A DNA stretch of 64,000 nucleotides, taken from assembly GCA_029974035.1 (NCBI GenBank), contig JARKQG010000122.1, positions 14,921 through 78,920 on the forward strand, in the 5' to 3' direction. This DNA is from Eubacteriales bacterium. GTDB taxonomy: Bacteria > Bacillota_A > Clostridia > Christensenellales > Aristaeellaceae. Positions 35,232-44,756 of this stretch are shown piece by piece; the first letter of the stretch is position 1, and the number at the start of each line of letters is the position of its first letter. The notes below the pieces were generated by a model. The model made no database searches and was not told the origin of the DNA. It saw only the letters and a list, made by a program, of their open reading frames with translations. A program made the position numbers and the translations under genes.

Positions 35232-36482
35232 CTAGGCGACGATGGTGAACACCTTGTCCAGAAAGTAGTTGGCGATGCCCATGGCGTCGCCGGAGGGGCC
35301 GGAGCGCGTAAAGTCGATGGTGACGTTGCGCATCAGCATGCGGCCGCCGTTTTCCTCGGGGAAGGAGCGCAGCTTGCGGAGGAACGCGCTGCCCAGGCAT
35401 TCGATGCCGCCGCCGATCACGATGCGCTTGATGCCGGTGAGGCAGATGGCGCTGTAGATGCCGCGGAACAGCTTTTCGGCGATATCGTCCAGCACGGCGG
35501 AGACGGCCGGGTGGCCTTTTTCGTAGGCGTTGCCGATCCACTCCAGCGTCAGCGGTTCGGTACGCTCGCCCTCGGGCAGGACGCCGCGCACCTCGCCGAT
35601 GATGGTGTCCACGTTGACGTACTGCTCCAGGCAGCCCCGGTTGCCGCACACGCAGCGCCGGCCCCGGGCGTTGATGGTCACGTGGCCGATCTCGCCCGCG
35701 GTTTCCTCCGCGCCCAGAAACAGGTCCCCGCCGCAGAGGATGCCCGCGCCGACGCCGTCCCGGACGTAGATGTACATCAGGTCCGCCACATCCGCGCCCA
35801 GCGCGTCCAGCGCCTTTTTTTCCGCGTAGGCGTGGGCCATGGAGGAATTGCCAAAGAACATGGGCACGTTGATTTCGCGCTCCAGCTGCGCCATCACCGC
35901 GCGGGAGAACGATACGTGCAGCGCCGACAGCGAGTAGGCGTCCTTCTCCTGCACGAAGATGCCGGGCGAGACCACGCAAAGGGCGATCGCCCGGGCCGGG
36001 TCAAACAGGCGGGACTGGGAAAGGGCGTTGCGGATCAGCGCCGCGTAATCGCCTCCGGTGTCCGGGTTTCCGTCGGATTCGGTGTCCTCAAACCCGCCGT
36101 ACTGGTCGGAGGCGTGGGGGACAAAAAGCTCCTCCATCGGCCGGATGTCCAGGTCGTACAGCGAAAGGCGCGCGCCCCAGCGGTTCAGCGAAATCACCGG
36201 AAGCTGGCGGCTCTCCGGGCGGACGCGCAGGTTGATGGGCTTGCGGCCGATGCTGTCCGTCTTGGCGGGCCCGGTTTCGACGATCAGGCCCATCCGCACC
36301 AGCTCGTCCACCAGCGCTGAAACCGTCGCGGTGCTCAGCCCGGTCGAGCGGGAGAGCTGCACCCGGGTCATCTCGCGTCTGCGGTGCAGATCCAGAAAGA
36401 TGCGCTTCATATTTTCTTCCTTGATCGCCAACTGGGCCGGCGGCTTTTCGCCGCTCATCAGACCGCCCGGTAGATACTTCAT
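35232..36482 (-). CDS. ROK-family transcriptional regulator (NagC/XylR-like)
   Basis: This 416-aa protein combines an N-terminal MarR-like winged helix (about residues 20-75: RREMTRVQLSRSTGLSTATVSALVDELVRMGL) with a ROK sugar-kinase-like domain. The ROK part has GVGAGILCGGDLFLGAEETAGEIGH and the zinc motif CVCGNRGCLEQY. ROK regulators respond to sugars or amino-sugar phosphates. It is divergent from the 15-gene cluster that begins with a NagB-like gene, so it is its likely regulator. Start ATG 36482 is a judgement: GAGAGG is about 12 bases upstream, and an ATG eight codons later is possible. Confidence 0.88.
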   Translation of the reverse strand: MKYLPGGLMSGEKPPAQLAIKEENMKRIFLDLHRRREMTRVQLSRSTGLSTATVSALVDELVRMGLIVETGPAKTDSIGRKPINLRVRPESRQLPVISLNRWGARLSLYDLDIRPMEELFVPHASDQYGGFEDTESDGNPDTGGDYAALIRNALSQSRLFDPARAIALCVVSPGIFVQEKDAYSLSALHVSFSRAVMAQLEREINVPMFFGNSSMAHAYAEKKALDALGADVADLMYIYVRDGVGAGILCGGDLFLGAEETAGEIGHVTINARGRRCVCGNRGCLEQYVNVDTIIGEVRGVLPEGERTEPLTLEWIGNAYEKGHPAVSAVLDDIAEKLFRGIYSAICLTGIKRIVIGGGIECLGSAFLRKLRSFPEENGGRMLMRNVTIDFTRSGPSGDAMGIANYFLDKVFTIVA

Positions 36483-36634
36483 GGGTGTCGTCAATCCTCT
36501 CTCGGATCGGTGCAACCGCACAGATCTGTTCGGCAGGGAATCAAAGACATTATAGTACACGGCGCCCAAGAATGCCATAGACTTTGCAGAGAAACAATTT
36601 TTTCTCAACGGCCGCGTTTTTTTTGCACGCCCGA

Positions 36635-36663
36635 TTGACAAGCGCGCCGGATGGTGCCATAAT
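36635..36663 (+). promoter_or_regulatory. promoter of the amino-sugar-type gene cluster
   Basis: -35 TTGACA (36635-36640), 17 bases, -10 CATAAT (36658-36663), about 70 bases before the NagB-like start. A TATAAT for the divergent ROK gene lies on the minus strand near 36550. Confidence 0.7.
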
Positions 36664-36733
36664 ATACCCGTATTCGTTCGACGGTCGTATTAATATGCAC
36701 AATTCCCGAAAATGCGATGTGGGGGGATCGATT

Positions 36734-37684
36734 ATGGACATGGTATCCACGCTCAGGGGCTCCTATTTTGAAGAGGTGTTCCCGAAGGGATGGGACATCG
36801 AGCGCATCAAGTCCTGCGTCTCCAATCCGCCGGAGCGCTATGCCGAGGCGCAGCCCTTCTGGAACGAGGGTTTTAAGCCCGTCGTGTGCGAAAGCGCGGA
36901 GGCGTTTGGCGCGTATATGGGCCACGAGATGGCGATGCAGATCCGGCTGACGAAGGAGGCGGGGCGCAAGCTCATCATGATCCTCCCGGTGGGGCCGATG
37001 GGCATGTATAAGTGGACGGTATATTTCCTTCGGGAATGGAATGTCGATTGCGCCCACGTACATACCTTTAATATGGATGAATGGAGCGACGAAACCGGCA
37101 GCACGCTGCCGGCGCAGGACCCGGCCGCGTTCCAGAACGCGATGATCGAGGCATTTTTCAAGCCCCTGGGCGCGCTGACGGTGCCGGAGAGCCAGCGCAA
37201 CTTCGCCACAAAGGACAACCTGCCCACCTACGCCGGCAAGATCGCCGCGCTCAAGGCCGAGGGCGCCCGGCAGGTATTGGTCTACGGCATCGGCCGCATG
37301 TGCCACATCGCGTTCTGGGAACCCCACTTCGCGCTGGAGTACGCCTCCGACGAGGAATGGAAAAAGGCCACCCACCGCCTGGGCGCGCGGCTGCACCCCT
37401 TCACCATCGAACAGAACGCCATCACCAGCTTCCGCAGCGCGTGGCCGCTGATCCCGTGTTACGCCAACACCGTGGGCCCGGCGCTTCTGTTTTCATCGGA
37501 TTACGCCATCGGCGGCGCCGACGGCGTGTTTGACCGCGGCATGCAGTGGCAGGGCATGAGCTTCTGGATGACGCTGCGCTACGGCCCGACCCGCTTCGTG
37601 ACCTCCAGCTACATCCCCACGCTGCCCGGAAAGCTCTTCTTCCTCCGGGCGCTGGCCGGCCCCCTCTGCGCCGACACCAACTGA
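36734..37684 (+). CDS. NagB-like sugar-phosphate isomerase/deaminase family protein with altered active site
   Basis: This 316-aa protein carries the NagB/6-phosphogluconolactonase fold after an extra N-terminal stretch of about 50-60 residues. HTFNMDEWS (D115) matches the catalytic-base Asp72 region of E. coli NagB, and CHIAFWEP matches DGHIAFNEP, keeping His191 (=His143) and Glu196 (=Glu148). The Asp141 position is Met189. So it may not be a standard glucosamine-6-phosphate deaminase; a related isomerase or a sensor role is possible. GGGGGA six bases before the ATG sets the start. It is the first gene of the cluster and divergent from a ROK regulator. Confidence 0.75.
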   Translation: MDMVSTLRGSYFEEVFPKGWDIERIKSCVSNPPERYAEAQPFWNEGFKPVVCESAEAFGAYMGHEMAMQIRLTKEAGRKLIMILPVGPMGMYKWTVYFLREWNVDCAHVHTFNMDEWSDETGSTLPAQDPAAFQNAMIEAFFKPLGALTVPESQRNFATKDNLPTYAGKIAALKAEGARQVLVYGIGRMCHIAFWEPHFALEYASDEEWKKATHRLGARLHPFTIEQNAITSFRSAWPLIPCYANTVGPALLFSSDYAIGGADGVFDRGMQWQGMSFWMTLRYGPTRFVTSSYIPTLPGKLFFLRALAGPLCADTN

Positions 37685-37718
37685 CATTTCAACCGCCTGT
37701 GGAAAGGATGAGGCGTCC

Positions 37719-39212
37719 GTGAGTGAACAGCGTCCCGCCCTTTTGGAAATGAGAGGCATCACCAAGGCGTTCCCGGGCGTACTGGCGCTCAACAAAGTCG
37801 ATCTCGCCATCCGCGCGGGCACCGTGCTCGCGCTGGTGGGGGAGAACGGCGCGGGAAAGTCCACGCTGATGAAGGTCCTCTCCGGTGTGTACCGGATGGA
37901 CGAGGGGCAGATCTTCCTGGACGGCAAGCCCGTCGAGGTCGAAAGCCCCCTCGCCTCTCAGCACCTGGGCATCTCCATTATCTATCAGGAATTCAACCTT
38001 CTCAACAATATGTCCGTGGCTGAAAACATCTTTGTGGGCCGCGAGCCGAAAACCCGCGCCGGGTTTGTGGACAAGCGCGCCCAGCGCGCCGAGGCGCGCA
38101 GGCTGCTCGAAGAAGTGGGCCTTGCCATTGACCCGGACACCCGGGTGCAAAGGCTGTCCACCGCCCAAAAGCAGATGATCGAGGTGGCCAAGGCGCTCTC
38201 CTTCAACGCGCGCATCATCATCATGGACGAGCCCACCTCCTCGCTGACCGACCGCGAGACGGACACGCTTCTGGGCATCATCCGCAAGCTGCGGGACAGG
38301 GGCGTGGCGATCGTATTCATCTCCCACAGAATGAACGAAATCTTCGAGATCTCCGATGAGATCGCCGTCATGCGCGACGGGGAAATGATGGAAAAGATGG
38401 CCACCGGCCAGGTCACCGAGCAGGATGTGATCGCCGCCATGGTGGGCCGGGAGGTCAGGAACCTCTTCGTGAAGGAGACCGTGCCCATCGGCCCCGTGGC
38501 GCTGGAAGTCAAGAACCTTTCCACCCGGAACTTCCTGTCGGACATCTCCTTTTCCGTGCATTCCGGCGAGATCCTGGGGTTTGCGGGCCTGGTGGGCGCG
38601 GGGCGCAGCGAGGTCATGCGGGCGCTCGTGGGCATTGACCCGCGGGAGGCGGGCGAGATCCTTGTGGACGGCCGCAGGGTGGCCATCCGCTCCACGGTGG
38701 ACGCGCTTCGGTGCGGCATCGGCTTTGTGCCGGAGGACCGCAAGGAGCAGGGCCTGGTGCTGGGCATGTCCGTCAAGCGCAACGTGACGCTGGCGGCGCT
38801 GAAAAAGGTGGCCCGGGGCTGGCTGATCGACCGCGGCTCGGAGGACCGCCTGACGGACCGGTACATTGAATCGCTGCGCGTCAAGACCCCTTCCCGCGAG
38901 CAGCGGGTGGTCAACCTGTCGGGCGGCAACCAGCAAAAGGTGGTCATCGCCAAATGGATGGCGACGAACCCCAAGATTCTGATTCTGGACGAGCCCACCC
39001 GCGGCATCGACGTGGGCGCGAAGAAGGAAATCCACGCGCTGATGAGCGAACTGGCGGGGCAGGGTGTCGCCATCATTATGATCTCTTCGGAACTGCCCGA
39101 GATCCTGGGCATGAGCGACCGCATCGTCGTGATGCATGAGGGCAGGATCAAGGGCGTGCTCGACCGCGGGGACGCGAGTCAGACAGCCATCATGAAGATG
39201 GCGGTATCCTAA
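37719..39212 (+). CDS. sugar ABC transporter ATP-binding protein, RbsA type (system A)
   Basis: This 497-aa double ATPase has first Walker A GENGAGKST (about residue 40), signature-like LSTAQKQM and Walker B IIIMDEPTS. The second half has the degenerate P-loop GLVGAGRSE, LSGGNQQK and ILILDEPTRG. The start is a GTG with GAAAGGATG upstream. It energises the first of the two RbsABC systems in this cluster and lies 34 bases after the NagB-like gene. Confidence 0.93.
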   Translation: MSEQRPALLEMRGITKAFPGVLALNKVDLAIRAGTVLALVGENGAGKSTLMKVLSGVYRMDEGQIFLDGKPVEVESPLASQHLGISIIYQEFNLLNNMSVAENIFVGREPKTRAGFVDKRAQRAEARRLLEEVGLAIDPDTRVQRLSTAQKQMIEVAKALSFNARIIIMDEPTSSLTDRETDTLLGIIRKLRDRGVAIVFISHRMNEIFEISDEIAVMRDGEMMEKMATGQVTEQDVIAAMVGREVRNLFVKETVPIGPVALEVKNLSTRNFLSDISFSVHSGEILGFAGLVGAGRSEVMRALVGIDPREAGEILVDGRRVAIRSTVDALRCGIGFVPEDRKEQGLVLGMSVKRNVTLAALKKVARGWLIDRGSEDRLTDRYIESLRVKTPSREQRVVNLSGGNQQKVVIAKWMATNPKILILDEPTRGIDVGAKKEIHALMSELAGQGVAIIMISSELPEILGMSDRIVVMHEGRIKGVLDRGDASQTAIMKMAVS

Positions 39213-39229
39213 CGGGAGGGTGGAAGGAC

Positions 39230-40192
39230 ATGACGCAAAAGGCGAGTCTTAATCCGGGCAAAAAGCTGGTCAAGCAGTCCTCGACGGTCTCGATTTTTCT
39301 GATTCTGGTGGTGATGTGCGCGATCATGGCGGCCGTGTCGCCCGCGTTCATCAAGATCACCAACATCCTCTCCACCGCGCGCTCGTTTTCCGCCATTGCC
39401 GTCGCCGGCATCGGCGTCAGCATGATCATCATCACCGGCGGCATCGACCTTTCCATCGGCTCGGCCTACGGCCTGGCGGGCGTGATCGCGGCCATGATGG
39501 TGGTGTCCGGCGCGCCGCTGCCGCTGGGCATCGCCGGGGGCGTCCTGATGGGCGCCGTGGTGGGCCTGGTCAACGGCCTGATGGTGGTGTACCTCAAGCT
39601 GCCGCCCTTTATCGCCACCATGGGCACCATGCAGATTGCCCGCGGCGTCTGCTACATTCTCACCCAGGGGTATCCCGTGACCGGCCTGCCGACGGAGTTC
39701 ACCGTGCTGGGCCAGGGCTACATTCTGGGCATCCCGGTGCCGATCTGGATCATGGTGCTGATGGCGGCGGTGTTCGCGGTGTTTCTCAACATGACCACCA
39801 CCGGCCGCAGGATCTTCGCGCTGGGCGGCAACGAGGAGGCCACCCGCATTTCGGGCATCAACACGCGGCGGCTGAAGGTGCTGGTGTACACGCTGGGCGC
39901 GGCGCTGGCCGGCGTGGCGGGCATCATCACCGCCTCTAAGCTGGGCGTGGGGCAGCCCACCGCCGGCATCGGCTTTGAGATGGACGCCATCGCGGCGGTG
40001 GTCATCGGCGGCGCGTCGCTCTCCGGCGGCGAGGGCACCGTCACCGGCACCATCATCGGCGCGGCGATCATCGGCGTACTGCGAAACGCGCTGGTGCTGC
40101 TCTCCGTCGATTCCTACTGGCAGACGCTGATCATCGGCTGCGTGATCATCCTGGCCGTCACCATCGATCAGCTGCGCAAAGGGAGGAAGTGA
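39230..40192 (+). CDS. sugar ABC transporter permease, RbsC type (system A)
   Basis: This 320-aa permease has about nine hydrophobic helices and the family motifs ITGGIDLSIGSAYGLAG (about residue 67) and VIGGASLSGGEGTVTG (about residue 255). It forms the channel with the ATPase just upstream (17-base gap) and works with the binding protein just downstream. Confidence 0.92.
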   Translation: MTQKASLNPGKKLVKQSSTVSIFLILVVMCAIMAAVSPAFIKITNILSTARSFSAIAVAGIGVSMIIITGGIDLSIGSAYGLAGVIAAMMVVSGAPLPLGIAGGVLMGAVVGLVNGLMVVYLKLPPFIATMGTMQIARGVCYILTQGYPVTGLPTEFTVLGQGYILGIPVPIWIMVLMAAVFAVFLNMTTTGRRIFALGGNEEATRISGINTRRLKVLVYTLGAALAGVAGIITASKLGVGQPTAGIGFEMDAIAAVVIGGASLSGGEGTVTGTIIGAAIIGVLRNALVLLSVDSYWQTLIIGCVIILAVTIDQLRKGRK

Positions 40193-40245
40193 CCCCGAAA
40201 CCCCTTCCGGTCAAGGCCGGAGGAGAAGATAAGGAGGATGCAACC

Positions 40246-41223
40246 ATGAGGAGGACCCTATCCATTCTGCTCGCGCTGCTACTTGCACTGACCGTGCTTC
40301 CCGCCCTGGCCGACGAGGACATCACGATCGTAGGCATCGGCCAACAGCTTGGCAACGTGGTATTCCTCGATGCCGAAAAGGGCATCAAGGCCGCCGGCGA
40401 GGAGCTGGGCATTACCACCCAGTGGCAGTCCCCGCTGCGTGCCGAAGCCGAACTCCAGAACGAGATCATGAACAACCTGATCGATCTGGGCGTGGACGGC
40501 ATCGCCATCTCCTGCACCACCGGCGACGCCCTCAAAGACGTCATCGACCGCGCCATCGCCGCGGGCATCAAGGTGTCCTGCTACGATGTGGACTCCCCCA
40601 ACTCTGATCGCCTGTTCTACGCCGGCACCGAAAACTACAAGGCCGGCTACACCTGCGGCGAGTATATCATTGACCTGTTCAAGGATTCCGGGCTTGAAAA
40701 GGTGCGCGTGGCGCAGCTGGAGGGCATCCCCGGCGCCAACGACATCGAGGCCCGCAAGCAGGGCTTTGCCGATGCCATCGCGGGCACCAACATCGAAGTG
40801 GTCTACTCCTACGCCTGCGACGACAACGTGGACCAGGCCATCGAGGGCGTGGAGGCCTACACCCGCGCCGAGGGCGACAACATCAACGCCTGGTTCATGG
40901 CCGGCGGCTGGCCCTACACCGTGTCGCCCAGCGCCATGCCGGAGACCAACGCCTGGAAGCTGGCGGACCCGGCCCGCAAGATCGTGACCGTGGACATCTT
41001 TGCCGAAACCACCCCCGCCTTCTTCGAAATGGGCGTTCTGGATGTCGCGGTGGGCCAGAGCTTCTACGAGATGGGCTATCAGTCCGTCATGAATCTCTAC
41101 AAGCTGATCAAGGGCGAAACCATCGACGCGCCCTACGACGAGGCCATCGGCGGCCCCTTCATCAACACGGGCGTGCAGGTTGCCACCATCGACAACTGGA
41201 AGGATGTCATTTCCCAGGGCTAA
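40246..41223 (+). CDS. sugar ABC transporter substrate-binding protein (system A)
   Basis: This 325-aa exported binding protein of the RbsB/LacI-like fold has a signal peptide in residues 1-22 ending ALA|DED, without a lipobox. Typical segments are NNLIDLGVDGIAIS and the hinge region SCYDVDSPNSDR. AAGGAGG before ATG 40246 fixes the start. A hairpin follows. Its ligand is unknown; the neighbouring NagB-like and PIG-L genes suggest an amino-sugar derivative. Confidence 0.9.
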   Translation: MRRTLSILLALLLALTVLPALADEDITIVGIGQQLGNVVFLDAEKGIKAAGEELGITTQWQSPLRAEAELQNEIMNNLIDLGVDGIAISCTTGDALKDVIDRAIAAGIKVSCYDVDSPNSDRLFYAGTENYKAGYTCGEYIIDLFKDSGLEKVRVAQLEGIPGANDIEARKQGFADAIAGTNIEVVYSYACDDNVDQAIEGVEAYTRAEGDNINAWFMAGGWPYTVSPSAMPETNAWKLADPARKIVTVDIFAETTPAFFEMGVLDVAVGQSFYEMGYQSVMNLYKLIKGETIDAPYDEAIGGPFINTGVQVATIDNWKDVISQG

Positions 41224-41232
41224 CGCGCCGCG

Positions 41233-41266
41233 CCGGCCGCTCTCGCCCTGGGATGGGGGCGGCCGG
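41233..41266 (+). other. intercistronic hairpin after the system A binding protein
   Basis: A CCGGCCGC...GCGGCCGG stem (8 bp, 18-base loop that can pair further) lies ten bases past the stop. It has no U-run. It fits the pattern seen after every binding-protein gene here. Confidence 0.5.
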
Positions 41267-41294
41267 TTCATTATCTTAGGGCGGAGGAAGCGCC

Positions 41295-42299
41295 ATGAAG
41301 AGCCTGATCGGCAAAGCCTTTTTCGATACCCGGCTCCAGGACGTGCCGGATCGCCCGGTTTCCGGTCATAGGGTGCGTGTGCGCGTTCACGCCTGCGGCG
41401 TGTGCGGCACGGACCTGCACTTTCTCCGGGACAGCGCCGACTGGATCGCGCTGGGCCACGAGATTGCCGCCGAGGTGGCGGAGGTCGGCCCGGAGGTCAC
41501 CCGCGTCCGTCCGGGCGACCGGGTGATCGTTGAGGATGTGACCATGTGCGGCGCCTGCGAGGCCTGCAAAACCGGCCGCTACGACCTGTGCCGCAACCCC
41601 TACCGGCTGGACGGGCAGGGCGGCATGGCGGACCAGATGGTCGTCCACGAAAACATGCTGAACCGCTTTGAGGGCATCGATTGGGTGACCGCGTCCATGA
41701 CGGAGCCGCTGGCCGTGGCGATCAGCTGTGTGGAAAAGCTGAACCTGCCGCCCATGGGCTCGCTTTTGATCTACGGCATGGGGGCCATTGGCCTTCTCAG
41801 CGCCGCCTACGCCAAGGTGCGCGGCGCGGCGCGGGTGGACATGGTGGCCCGGGACCCGTCGAGCCTGCGCAACGCACGCGCGGCCGAGGCGGCCCGTGCG
41901 CTGGGCGCGGACGGGATCTTCTACACCCAAGGCGGCGGTCCGATGCCCGGCGAAGGGATCTACGACGCCGCCCTGGTGGCCGCGTCGCCCGCCCTGGCGG
42001 CCGACGCGCTGGCGCGCGTGCGGTACGGCGCGAGCGCGCTGGTGGCAGGCATTACCCTTTCCGGGGGCGCCCTTTCCAGCATTGATGTCAACCACATGGT
42101 CATGAACAAGAAATCGCTGATCACCTCCCTCGCGGAGCCGGCGGTCAACTTTCCGCTGTCGCTCCGGCTGATCGGGCAGGGCAGGATCGACGTCGCGGCC
42201 ATCATCACCCACCGGCTGGCGCTTCACGAGGCCGGGCGGCTCGAGGCGCTCTACGGCCGGGACGCGGGCGCGATCAAGACGGTCATGCTCTGCGGCTGA
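41295..42299 (+). CDS. zinc-dependent medium-chain dehydrogenase (sorbitol/threonine dehydrogenase-like)
   Basis: This 334-aa MDR enzyme has catalytic zinc residues in ACGVCGTD (Cys), GHEIAAEV (His, Glu) and the structural zinc quartet CGACEACKTGRYDLC. The NAD(P) site begins at IYGMGAIGLLSA (about residue 157). It would oxidise a hydroxyl of the imported sugar or an intermediate. GGAGGAAG lies before the ATG. The substrate is not readable from sequence. Confidence 0.9.
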   Translation: MKSLIGKAFFDTRLQDVPDRPVSGHRVRVRVHACGVCGTDLHFLRDSADWIALGHEIAAEVAEVGPEVTRVRPGDRVIVEDVTMCGACEACKTGRYDLCRNPYRLDGQGGMADQMVVHENMLNRFEGIDWVTASMTEPLAVAISCVEKLNLPPMGSLLIYGMGAIGLLSAAYAKVRGAARVDMVARDPSSLRNARAAEAARALGADGIFYTQGGGPMPGEGIYDAALVAASPALAADALARVRYGASALVAGITLSGGALSSIDVNHMVMNKKSLITSLAEPAVNFPLSLRLIGQGRIDVAAIITHRLALHEAGRLEALYGRDAGAIKTVMLCG

Positions 42300-42347
42300 G
42301 CCCGGAAAACACTTCTTTGTTTGAATTCATCCGCGAGGTGAATGTGC

Positions 42348-43361
42348 ATGGACAAAAAGCGTCGGCCCGACTTTTCCAATCTGGCGGCGGTGCTGGAGCG
42401 CCGCGCGCCCGGCCGCCCCACGCTGTTCGAGTACTTTCTGAACGAGCGGCTCTACACCCGCTTCAGCGGCATCGAGGAGCGCGCCGCCTCCGGCCACTAC
42501 GCCGCCTCCGCGCGGCTGGCCAGAGCCTTCATGGCCGCGGGCTACGATTACGTGACGCTCTCCTGCCCCTGGGTCTTTCCCTCGTCCCAGCCGGACGAAC
42601 TGCTCTCGTCGCGCTCGCTCAATCACCCGGCGGTGATCGCGGACCGCGCGTCCTTTGACCGCTACCCGTGGCCGGATCTCGCCGGCATGGACTTTTCCTA
42701 CGTGGACCGCCTGGCGGAGGAATTGCCCGGCGGCATGGGCATCGTGATGGCCGCGCCCGACGGCATTCTGGAAACGGCCACCGCCCTCATCGGATATGAC
42801 AACCTGTGTTTGATGTTCTACGATGATGAAGAACTCATAGGGGATATCTTTGCGCGCATCGGGGACATCATTCTTTCTTTCTATAAAAAAGCGCTGACGC
42901 TGAAGGGCGTGCGGGCGATTCTGTGCAACGACGACTGGGGCTTCCATTCGCAGACGCTGATCGCGCCCGCGCAGCTGAGGACGTACGTATTCCCCTGGTA
43001 CAAAGAATGCTGCCGCCTGGCCCACGCCGGCGGGCAGTACGCCATTCTCCATTCCTGCGGCGCGTACCGGGAGATTCTCGAGGACATCGTCGGCATGGGC
43101 TTTGACGCGCGCCACTCCTACGAGGACAAGATCGTGCCGGTGGAGGAGGCGTACCGCGAGTACGCCGGGCGCATCGCGGTGCTGGGCGGCATCGACGTGG
43201 ACTATCTTTGCCGGAAAACCCCGGAGGAAATCCGGGCCCGGGCGGAGAATCTCTTATCACTCACGGGAAGCAGGGGCTACGCGCTGGGTTCCGGAAACTC
43301 GATCCCCGCCTATGTGCCGGACGAGAACTACCTGGCGATGACCGGCGCCGCCCTGGGCTAA
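42348..43361 (+). CDS. uroporphyrinogen decarboxylase (UroD) family protein
   Basis: This 337-aa UroD-fold TIM barrel is closer to the methyltransferase-like branch (MtaA/CmuA and uncharacterised catabolic members) than to HemE, because it is embedded in a catabolic cluster with no heme genes. Recognisable features are the NDDWGFHSQTLIAPAQLRTYVFPWYKE region, LHSCGAYREILEDIVGMGFDARHSYED and the late GGIDVDYLCRKTPEEIRARAENLL. The HSCG cysteine/histidine pair resembles metal-binding positions of MtaA-type enzymes. GAGGTG lies seven bases before ATG 42348. Confidence 0.8.
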   Translation: MDKKRRPDFSNLAAVLERRAPGRPTLFEYFLNERLYTRFSGIEERAASGHYAASARLARAFMAAGYDYVTLSCPWVFPSSQPDELLSSRSLNHPAVIADRASFDRYPWPDLAGMDFSYVDRLAEELPGGMGIVMAAPDGILETATALIGYDNLCLMFYDDEELIGDIFARIGDIILSFYKKALTLKGVRAILCNDDWGFHSQTLIAPAQLRTYVFPWYKECCRLAHAGGQYAILHSCGAYREILEDIVGMGFDARHSYEDKIVPVEEAYREYAGRIAVLGGIDVDYLCRKTPEEIRARAENLLSLTGSRGYALGSGNSIPAYVPDENYLAMTGAALG

Positions 43362-43383
43362 CACACGCAACGGAGGGATGCAC

Positions 43384-44727
43384 ATGGAATCCTTTATGAC
43401 CAAGGCGGCCAAGGTGGACACAATCCTCGCCCGCGCGCCCAAGATGGACAAGGCGCTGCGCGTCGAGAAGGCGGAATTTCTCGCCCGGCAGAAGACCGTG
43501 ATGGACGGCCTCGCGAAGCTGGGCGCGGACTGCGGCATCGTCTATTCCGACGAACACTACTGCGGCGATGTGCCCTACCTGGGGGGCTGCACCAACCTTT
43601 CCATCGAACCCATTGCCGGCATTTTGGGGCCCGGGGGCTTCCACATTCTGGCGGGGCTCGAGGGCGGCTATGTGGCGGAGCAGCTGGGCTACCGCTCCGG
43701 CGCGGCCATCCACAAGGTGGAGATGCTCAAGCTGGCGGACGAGGAGTACCCCATCGACGCCGAGCGCGTGGAGGATGTGCTCGTCCAGGCGGTGGGGCGC
43801 ATGCCCAAAACCATCGGCCTTCTCACCCCGCGGGAGGTGCTGCCCGTCAGCGTGTACGAGTACTTCTGCGGCCTGGTGGGCGAGGAGAACGTGGTGGACT
43901 GCCAGGAGGTCTACTTCAAGGCCAAGTACGAAAAGTCCGACCGGGAGATCGAGCTCACCCGGCAGGCCGCCTGGATCGCCGACGCGATGATCGAGGGCAT
44001 GCTGGCGGTGCTGGAACCCGGCATGCTGGAAACGCAGGTGTCCCAGTGGGGCTACCTGATCGGCCAGGCGCTGGGGTCCGAGGGCTTTGGCTTTGACGTG
44101 ATGGTGACCAGCGGCGAGGCCAACCGCACGCTGATCGGCAAGGCGCTCAACCGGGTCATTCAGGAGGGCGACTACGTGCACCTGGGCGTCGCGCCCAAGT
44201 GCGACGGGCTGACCGCCTGCGAGCGCTGCACCGTGGTCGCCACGCTGGACCCGGCCCGGATCACGGAGGATCAGAAGTACTGGATTGACTTTGTGGAGGG
44301 CGCCTACCACGTGGGGCTCGAGGCCTACCGCCGCGTCGCCTGGGAAAACCTGCCCGCCCGGTTCCAGGAGCAGGCGCTGGTGAGCTACTTCAAAAACCGC
44401 GAGGAGGCCGTGTGCCAGCGGCTGGGCAAAAAGATTGACCTCACGCGCCAGAAGCCCTACACCGGCACCCACAACGGCGGCTACACCGAGTGCCAGGAGT
44501 TTTACGGCGCCATTACGCTGGCGAGCGACGAGCCGCTGGGCGTCCAGATCGTCACCATGCTGGACGTGGCCATCCGCGGCATCGGCAACCATTGGAACGA
44601 CGTGGTCATCCCGGGGCTGGACTACGTGCTGGTGGAAAAGACGCTGGCCAAGATGGGCGCGGAAGTGGAAGTGCTCAACCGCCTGCCGGTCAACCTGCAG
44701 CACATGGTGGGCCGCGTGGTCTACTGA
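43384..44727 (+). CDS. M24-fold protein (creatinase/prolidase-like) lacking most metal ligands
   Basis: This 447-aa protein has an N-terminal creatinase-like domain (to about 190) and a C-terminal pita-bread domain (SDREIELTRQAAWIADAMIEGML onward). In the usual M24 metal site the first two Asp appear replaced (EGDYVHLGV and the following DGLTAC region), the His survives in GTHNGG, and the two Glu positions read as TMLDVA and GLDYVLV. It is thus unlikely to be a standard aminopeptidase; creatinase, which needs no metal, is the nearest precedent. GGAGGG before ATG 43384 sets the start (an ATG two codons earlier is possible). Confidence 0.75.
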   Translation: MESFMTKAAKVDTILARAPKMDKALRVEKAEFLARQKTVMDGLAKLGADCGIVYSDEHYCGDVPYLGGCTNLSIEPIAGILGPGGFHILAGLEGGYVAEQLGYRSGAAIHKVEMLKLADEEYPIDAERVEDVLVQAVGRMPKTIGLLTPREVLPVSVYEYFCGLVGEENVVDCQEVYFKAKYEKSDREIELTRQAAWIADAMIEGMLAVLEPGMLETQVSQWGYLIGQALGSEGFGFDVMVTSGEANRTLIGKALNRVIQEGDYVHLGVAPKCDGLTACERCTVVATLDPARITEDQKYWIDFVEGAYHVGLEAYRRVAWENLPARFQEQALVSYFKNREEAVCQRLGKKIDLTRQKPYTGTHNGGYTECQEFYGAITLASDEPLGVQIVTMLDVAIRGIGNHWNDVVIPGLDYVLVEKTLAKMGAEVEVLNRLPVNLQHMVGRVVY

Positions 44728-44756
44728 CAACACCAAGGAAGGAGATCGTTTGGGAC

